Assembly (NCBI GenBank): GCA_963704405.1
Contig: OY969903.1
Location: 1,302,001 to 1,366,000, forward strand
DNA from: MFD01213-c1 sp963704405
GTDB lineage: Bacteria; Planctomycetota; Phycisphaerae; Tepidisphaerales; Tepidisphaeraceae
DNA: 64,000 bases
Reading direction: 5' to 3'
The translations under genes were made by a program, and so were the position numbers. The notes under the pieces are model-generated. The model saw nothing but the letters and a program-made list of their open reading frames with translations, was not told the origin of the DNA and did not search any database. The number at the start of each line of letters is the position of its first letter. Within the stretch, counting starts at the first letter, position 1. Below are positions 58,655-64,000 of this stretch, piece by piece.

Positions 58655-60811
58655 ATGAAGCGGTTGATGATCGCGAGCATTCTCCTGTTGCTGGCGATCG
58701 CCGCGCGGGGACCGCTCTTCAGCCGGGCGGGGGAATCGGAATTAGCGACGGCAACGGTTGGAAACCCGATTGGGGATTCTTCTAAAACGACCGCTGAGTC
58801 CGCCGTGCCGTCTACGCAGTCGGCCGAGCCATTGAAAGTGGTGCATGGCCATGAGGGGTATTGGCGCATTGCGCAGGATGCGCATGGCGCGTGGTGGTTC
58901 TTATCGCCGGCTGGCAAGACCGAATTCCTGAATACGGTGACGACCGTCCAGCCGTTTTTGCGCGGACGCGATCCGAACGGGCCCGCCTATGTCTCCAGCG
59001 ATTGGAACGGCGGAGCGACGCCCAACGGCGATCTCGATCGCTGGGCCAGCAGCACCATCGCCCGCATCCATGACATCGGTTTCAAGGGGCTGGGCGCATG
59101 GTGCCATCCGGTGTTCCACAAGTTTGACGTACCCATCACACGCGACCTGAATATCTGGGATTGGATCAGCAGCAGCGGCAAGCGGCTCTATTCCCCCGAA
59201 TGGGCACCGGCGGTGGAAGTGGCGATCAAAACCCAGTGCCAGGCCCTTCGTGATAATAAGAACCTCGTCGGTTACTACACCGACAACGAACTGGATTGGG
59301 GCGATGAATCCTCGGGGCCTTCCGTTTACTTCGACCGGCTTCCAAAGAACGATCCCAATCGGCTCGAAGTGGAAAAAGTGATCGCATCCACCTGGACCAG
59401 CATTGACCAATTCAACAAAGACTGGAATACGAAGATCGGCGACTGGAAAGACTTGGACGGCTGGGACCAGCTTCCCAAAGAACAGCAGCCGACGGCGTAT
59501 AACCGGCTGTTTACAGCGTGGCTTTCACATCTGGCCGGTGATTACTTCCGCGTCACTTCAAACCTCATCCATCAATATGATCCGAATCATCTGATTCTCG
59601 GCGTTCGCTATCGCGGTTATGCGCCGCCGGAAGTGGTGCGGGCGGCGAACGGTTATACCGATGCCCAGTCGCTCAATTACTATGTCGGTGACGCACGGCT
59701 GGACCTCGACCAGTTCCGGATGATGTACGAAACGGCGAATCAGCCGGTCGTAATCAGTGAATACTCGTTTCATTCGCTGGATGGCCGCAGCGGCAATCGC
59801 AACCTGGTCGGTTTCGCCGCGCAAGTGCCCGACCAGCAGGCGCGGGCGGATGGGTATCGGCAGTTGACGCAGCATCTGGCGCGGGTGCCCTGGGTGATCG
59901 GGGCGGATTGGTTTCAGTGGATGGATGAACCGCCAAGTGGACGCGCCGCCGATGGTGAGGATGTGAATTTTGGCATCGTCGATATCGATGATCGGCCTTA
60001 CGAAGCGCTCGCCGATGCCGTCAAGACAACGTCGCCGCTGTTAAATCCCATGCATGCCAGGAGCGTGACGGACGAGCAGCAGGATGTTTGGCGCGAAAGC
60101 TTCGCAACCAAGCCTGTGGCTCATGTGCCGTTTCTCACGCGGCCGCTCAACATCAATGGTGAACTGAGTGATTGGCCCGCACAGGCAAAACTGCAGGGTG
60201 TGCGGCATTCGCAAACCGTCGGACTCGATCGCAGCCCTCTTCCCCTGCCCAACGTTTATCTCGCCTGGGGCTATGAAGGCCTCTACCTGGGCCTGGAAGT
60301 GTATGACAATGATATCGAAGGCGCGCCGGCCAAGGGTTGGTGGTGGACGAAGGATAATGTTGAGTTCTGGATTTCAACCAAGCCGGTGACTTCTGATCAG
60401 CATACATATGACGTGAACAGCCACCAGTTTTTCTTTGTGCCCAATGACGAGACTGCGAGCAACGGGGTTGGCGGTGTGGTCGGCCAGTGGCATCGCGAAG
60501 GGGACGCTGCCGCGGCTAATCTGATTCCGCATCCGGATATTCATCAGGTCACGCGCATTTTGCCCGATCGCTACGTCGTGGAAATGTTCATCCCGGCCAA
60601 GGCGCTGCACGGATGGGACCCCAAAGTGCAGCCGGCAATGGCGTTTAATATTCACGTGCGGAATTTTCAGCACGCGATCGATTATTTCTGGTCGGCTCCC
60701 AAGGAAGTGATGACGCAGCTCCGGCCAAATACGTGGGGGTCGATGTATCTGGAGGCTCCGCCGCAGACGGCGCAGGCTTCGGCGCGGAACGAGGCGGCCG
60801 TGCTACGGTAA
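58655..60811 (+). CDS. secreted glycoside hydrolase (agarase-like TIM barrel) with CBM9-like domain
   Basis: About 718 residues. A signal peptide (LMIASILLLLAIAARGPLF) is followed by a catalytic barrel: RIHDIGFKGLGAWCHPVFHKF, VGYYTDNELDWG (candidate acid/base Glu), VVISEYSFHSLD (candidate nucleophile Glu), WVIGADWFQWMDEPP. This layout recalls GH50/GH86 beta-agarases. The last ~210 residues (LNINGELSDWPAQAKLQG, YLGLEVYDNDIEG, DNVEFWIS) form a CBM9-like carbohydrate-binding domain. It may degrade agar-like or related galactans outside the cell. The Met at 58655 starts the signal peptide. Confidence 0.82.
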   Translation: MKRLMIASILLLLAIAARGPLFSRAGESELATATVGNPIGDSSKTTAESAVPSTQSAEPLKVVHGHEGYWRIAQDAHGAWWFLSPAGKTEFLNTVTTVQPFLRGRDPNGPAYVSSDWNGGATPNGDLDRWASSTIARIHDIGFKGLGAWCHPVFHKFDVPITRDLNIWDWISSSGKRLYSPEWAPAVEVAIKTQCQALRDNKNLVGYYTDNELDWGDESSGPSVYFDRLPKNDPNRLEVEKVIASTWTSIDQFNKDWNTKIGDWKDLDGWDQLPKEQQPTAYNRLFTAWLSHLAGDYFRVTSNLIHQYDPNHLILGVRYRGYAPPEVVRAANGYTDAQSLNYYVGDARLDLDQFRMMYETANQPVVISEYSFHSLDGRSGNRNLVGFAAQVPDQQARADGYRQLTQHLARVPWVIGADWFQWMDEPPSGRAADGEDVNFGIVDIDDRPYEALADAVKTTSPLLNPMHARSVTDEQQDVWRESFATKPVAHVPFLTRPLNINGELSDWPAQAKLQGVRHSQTVGLDRSPLPLPNVYLAWGYEGLYLGLEVYDNDIEGAPAKGWWWTKDNVEFWISTKPVTSDQHTYDVNSHQFFFVPNDETASNGVGGVVGQWHREGDAAAANLIPHPDIHQVTRILPDRYVVEMFIPAKALHGWDPKVQPAMAFNIHVRNFQHAIDYFWSAPKEVMTQLRPNTWGSMYLEAPPQTAQASARNEAAVLR

Positions 60812-61774
60812 GGCGCCTACGGCAGCCTGAATTTCAGGCGGAAATTTCGCAATCGGACAAATCTGGATTCGGCGGAAGTAAACCTCCGCACTTTCTGATT
60901 GGAGCTGAATCTGCCCGCCGTCGAGCGGTGTTTCGATGTGCTGTGGGCCTTCGACCACACGGGTGTTGCGGATGACATTCACAAGGTGGCCATTGACGAT
61001 ATGCACCGCGGTGCGGCCAATCGTGTAAAGGTCGAGCGTATTCCATTCGCCGTGCGGGGATTCCCACTCACCCCCGAGATGCGCGACGCGATTATTGTTG
61101 GGTTCACTGACGCCCATCCCAAAACTTCTTCGCTCGCCGGCGGGATCAAACGTCCATATCTTGCCGACGCGTTTAACAAACACGTCAGCCCGGGTGCCGC
61201 CGAGCGGATAGAGATCGCCGAAATCTTTTTCGCAGACTTCAAATTCAAAGCACCGCTTCCAGGTATTCCAGAAAGCGCCATGCGGCCCCGTGCAGTGATA
61301 CAAAACACCGCTATTGCGCGGCTGAGTCAGCCGAGGCTCCCATTTGCGCTCGCCCCATTTGATGTCGACGCGCAAATGATAATTTGAAAAGCTTTCGAGC
61401 GTCGTCAGCCCGCCCCAGATTTCACCGGTGATATAAAGAACGGGTTCGCCGCTATCCATCTGTACCGAAAAAACATGCTTCGGATCATTTCCCAGCCCCA
61501 TCGGCAAACCCGATCGGCCATTAGCGCTCTTGGGCGTCCCCGGGGGCAAGCCTTGAACGCTCTCATGCGGGCTGCCCATCCAAATTTCCCAAGCCGATAG
61601 TTTTTCATCGAGCAGCGATCGCCACTGTTCGGAGCCGGAGGTAGTGGGAATGATTGACGGGCCGCTGGCAGGCCCGGCGGTTTCGGCGGGGCGTGATGTT
61701 GGACCTCCCTCAGCCGCAAACACGCGCAAAGCACAGGTAGAGAACACGATGATTGTAAAAAGTATTCGACTCAT
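60803..61774 (-). CDS. DUF1080 family secreted protein (3-keto-disaccharide hydrolase fold)
   Basis: About 323 residues: signal peptide (ILFTIIVFSTCALRVFA), short Pro/Ser linker, then a concanavalin-like DUF1080 domain (YHLRVDIKWGERKWEPRL, NSGVLYHCTGPHGAFW, WNTLDLYTIGRTAVHIVNGHLVNVIRNTR, IQLQSESAEVYFRRIQI). Numerous copies in planctomycetes are thought to act on glycans. Its 3' end overlaps the convergent glycoside hydrolase gene by 9 bp. Confidence 0.85.
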   Translation of the reverse strand: MSRILFTIIVFSTCALRVFAAEGGPTSRPAETAGPASGPSIIPTTSGSEQWRSLLDEKLSAWEIWMGSPHESVQGLPPGTPKSANGRSGLPMGLGNDPKHVFSVQMDSGEPVLYITGEIWGGLTTLESFSNYHLRVDIKWGERKWEPRLTQPRNSGVLYHCTGPHGAFWNTWKRCFEFEVCEKDFGDLYPLGGTRADVFVKRVGKIWTFDPAGERRSFGMGVSEPNNNRVAHLGGEWESPHGEWNTLDLYTIGRTAVHIVNGHLVNVIRNTRVVEGPQHIETPLDGGQIQLQSESAEVYFRRIQICPIAKFPPEIQAAVGALP

Positions 61775-61810
61775 CATAAATTTGGCGTGGCAAAATGTTT
61801 GTTTCCCCAT

Positions 61811-62229
61811 ATGGGTCTGGACGTAAAATATGGTTGCGCAAGGCGCACGAATAAAGGGGCATAGAACGCAGTTAATGATTACAGAGCCATGCCGTGATCA
61901 TGTGCATTCCTGGCATCATGCCAAGTAATAAAGCCTTGTGAAAAGGGAACCGGGCTATAGCAATATTCTGATAATATTTTTCAAAGCATTGGATTGCAAA
62001 TGTGTTACGACCATATCCCGGATGAACCCTCCGGAGCATGTTGAGATTCCGCTTCTTCATTTGCCGCACGCGCGGCCTTTACGCTCAATCCCCTCAAAAA
62101 TCGAGATATGCCTCATTCCAGCCCCACCTGTTTGGGTAAGCGAAGCTCTCCGCGTAGAATGCTCGACTCGCGGTTTTTGACCTTGAAACCACCTAAGGAT
62201 TGAGCCCCACGGGGCCCACTTGATGCGGC
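61811..62229. other. intergenic, nothing recognised
   Basis: About 420 bp before lepA. A short GC hairpin (GCCCC-AC-GGGGC near 62200) stands ~25 nt before lepA; no other feature. Confidence 0.4.
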
Positions 62230-64000
62230 ATGCAGATTCGTAACTTCTCGATCATCGCTCATATCGATCACGGTAAAAGCACCCTCTCCGACCGGCTGCT
62301 CATGCGGGCCGGCGCAATCACCGAACGCGAATTCCAGAACCAGATGCTCGATGACATGGACCTGGAACGCGAGCGCGGCATCACCATCAAGGCGTCCGCC
62401 GTCACCGTGTTCCATGATCACAAAAAAGCCGACGGTGTCACCGAGAAGTTCATGCTGAACTTCATCGACACACCCGGCCACGTCGACTTTCACTATGAAG
62501 TGCAGAAGGCTCTTCAGGCGTGCGAAGGCGCGATCCTCGTCGTCGACGCCACGCAAGGCGTGCAGGCGCAGACCGTCGCCAACGCCTACGCGGCCATTGA
62601 GGTCGGGCTCGAAATCATCCCTGTCATTAATAAAATTGACCTGCCCAGCGCCGATCCGGTCGCCGTCGCCGAAGAACTCGAACAGATCCTCGGCTTCCGC
62701 GCTGAAGACTGTATCCTCGTCTCCGCCAAGACCGGCCAGGGCATCGATGAACTGATCTCCGCGCTCTGCGAAAAGCTTCCACCGCCCCGCGGCGATGCCG
62801 GCAAACCGCCCCGTGCCCTCATCTTTGACAGCATCTACGACGACTATCGCGGCGTCATCACCTACGTCCGCGTCATCGACGGCGCCCTGAACAAAGGCCA
62901 GAAAATCCGCTTCATGGGAACGGACAAGGTTTATCAGATCACCGATCTCGGCAAGCTCATGCCGCGGCCAAAGCAGGTCGATCGGATCGGTACCAGCGAG
63001 GTAGGATTCATCGTTGCCGCGATCAAGGATCTGCACGATGTCCGCATCGGCGACACCGTCACCGACGCCGCCAATCCCGCCGCCGACCAGCTCGCTGGTT
63101 ATAAACCGATCCAGCAGATGGTCTTCTGCGATTTTTATCCTTCCGGCGACACACAATACGACGAGTTGCGCGATGCGATGGATCGCCTGTCGCTCAATGA
63201 CAGTTCATTCAGCTTCGAGCCCGAAAGCAACGACGCACTCGGTTTCGGTTTCCGCTGCGGCTTTCTCGGTCTGCTTCACATGGAAATCATCCAGGAGCGC
63301 CTTGAGCGAGAGTTCCACATCCAGATGATCCAGACCGCGCCCACCGTCACCTATGAAGTAAAGAAAACTGATGGCACCGTCTTCCGCATCGATTCCCCCA
63401 GCGAACTGCCGAATCCGACGCAGGTCGATGAAATCCGCGAGCCGTTTATCCTGATGAATCTGATTCTGCCCGCCGACGGTGTGGGGGCGCTGATGAAGCT
63501 CTGCGAAGACCGACGCGGCGTCTACAAGAAAACCGAATACATCGGGGCTACCCGCGTCATGCTGCAATATGAATTGCCGCTGGCCGAGGTGATCTATGAT
63601 TTTTATGACCGCCTGAAAAGCGCCACCAAAGGCTACGGCACGATGGATTTCGACTTCCTGGAATTCCGAAAAGATGACCTGGTCAAACTGGACATCCTCG
63701 TCAACGGCGACCGCGTTGATGCCCTCAGCGTGATCGTCCACCGCGAACATGCCGAGGCCCGCGGCCGCAAGCTGCTGGTGAGATTAAAGGAAGAAATCGA
63801 CAAACATCTTTTCGAGATTCCCCTGCAGGCCGCCATCGGTGGAAAAATCATCGCGAGGGAAACGATCAAGAGCGTCGGCAAAAACGTAACCGCCAAATGC
63901 TACGGCGGCGACGTCAGCCGCAAACGCAAGCTGCTGGAAAAGCAAAAAGAAGGCAAAAAGCGAATGAAGCGCGTCGGCAGCGTCGACATCCCGCAGGAAG
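62230..64000 (+). CDS. lepA: elongation factor 4 (LepA), 3' end outside window
   Basis: 590 complete codons are visible, nearly the whole ~600-residue protein. MQIRNFSIIAHIDHGKSTLSDRLL holds G1; LERERGITIKASAV G2; FIDTPGHVDFHYEV G3; PVINKIDLPSADP G4; SAKTGQGIDE G5. The LepA C-terminal region follows (YKPIQQMVFCDFYPSG, FGFRCGFLGLLHMEIIQERLERE, and the closing AAIGGKIIARETIKSVGKNVTAKCYGGDVSRKRKLLEKQKEGKKRMK). It is a GTPase that back-translocates ribosomes or aids 30S biogenesis. Confidence 0.97.
   Translation, partial: MQIRNFSIIAHIDHGKSTLSDRLLMRAGAITEREFQNQMLDDMDLERERGITIKASAVTVFHDHKKADGVTEKFMLNFIDTPGHVDFHYEVQKALQACEGAILVVDATQGVQAQTVANAYAAIEVGLEIIPVINKIDLPSADPVAVAEELEQILGFRAEDCILVSAKTGQGIDELISALCEKLPPPRGDAGKPPRALIFDSIYDDYRGVITYVRVIDGALNKGQKIRFMGTDKVYQITDLGKLMPRPKQVDRIGTSEVGFIVAAIKDLHDVRIGDTVTDAANPAADQLAGYKPIQQMVFCDFYPSGDTQYDELRDAMDRLSLNDSSFSFEPESNDALGFGFRCGFLGLLHMEIIQERLEREFHIQMIQTAPTVTYEVKKTDGTVFRIDSPSELPNPTQVDEIREPFILMNLILPADGVGALMKLCEDRRGVYKKTEYIGATRVMLQYELPLAEVIYDFYDRLKSATKGYGTMDFDFLEFRKDDLVKLDILVNGDRVDALSVIVHREHAEARGRKLLVRLKEEIDKHLFEIPLQAAIGGKIIARETIKSVGKNVTAKCYGGDVSRKRKLLEKQKEGKKRMKRVGSVDIPQE

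Noticed and set aside
62113..63156. 347-codon frame on the - strand
   Set aside because: Exact antisense of lepA, whose GTPase motifs are unmistakable.

Overview
The window looks like chromosomal DNA of a planctomycete, most likely class Phycisphaerae (Tepidisphaerales-like). This rests on a 16S rRNA gene that stands alone with its own terminator, a typical planctomycete prepilin-like DUF1559-type protein, a DUF1080 protein, an FHA-GspE ATPase, several ECF sigma factor/anti-sigma pairs, and an S10-spc-alpha ribosomal locus whose genes are separated by long spacers. Base composition is moderately GC-rich and even. The affiliation is an inference from gene content and the look of the 16S; no database was searched.

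Layout. 1-12.4 kb: a partial hypothetical gene, a TPR membrane protein, an anthranilate synthase glutamine amidotransferase, an M50 protease, a metal-binding (HMA) protein, a sigma/anti-sigma pair (anti-sigma frame-disrupted), a Fur-like regulator with altered metal ligands, an AraC regulator, two paralogous secreted proteins and an FHA-GspE ATPase. 12.4-15.2 kb: solitary 16S rRNA with a long leader, boxA, a perfect 23-bp flanking processing stem and a terminator. 15.2-32 kb: a broken VapC-type toxin module, a zinc-ribbon coiled-coil protein, a sulfonate/nitrate-type ABC transporter, a GH57 enzyme, an ECF sigma/anti-sigma/STN-domain cluster, trpA, tmRNA, a 122-bp MITE, a PilZ protein, three neighbouring frame-disrupted genes, pdxA, ribE and rex. 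32-49.2 kb: ribosomal genes rpsJ to rplQ with secY, map and rpoA. 49.2-64 kb: a prepilin-like protein, DsbD, an intact ISAs1-type insertion sequence, an Rrf2 regulator, DedA, a rhamnose-isomerase-like enzyme, a TatD hydrolase, a PPP phosphatase, an agarase-like glycoside hydrolase, a DUF1080 protein and most of lepA.

The most unusual signal is in the spacers. Sixteen spacers of the ribosomal locus, plus one elsewhere, hold an imperfect inverted repeat built from 7-nt units: GTCNGTN on the 5' arm, NACNGAC on the 3' arm, around a loop resembling AAGACGGCCAAC. In most copies the 3' arm ends a few bases before the next start codon, where a Shine-Dalgarno would be expected. Arms differ between copies, yet several differences are matched on the opposite arm. 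Other 7-nt families with the same inverted layout (cores GTAAC/GTTAC, GCAGA/TCTGC, ATCCG/CGGAT, CCAAAAT) occur in other spacers, and two run into coding sequence.

A second theme is single-base frame disruption. At least five recognisable genes (an anti-sigma factor, a VapC-like toxin, two phosphoesterases and a DUF1844 protein) need an indel to be read through. Four of the five look like a missing base, mostly in short homopolymers, so sequencing or assembly error must be excluded before calling them pseudogenes. A third theme is mobility: an ISAs1-like element and a 122-bp MITE share an identical 18-bp terminal repeat, and each is flanked by its own perfect 10-bp target duplication.
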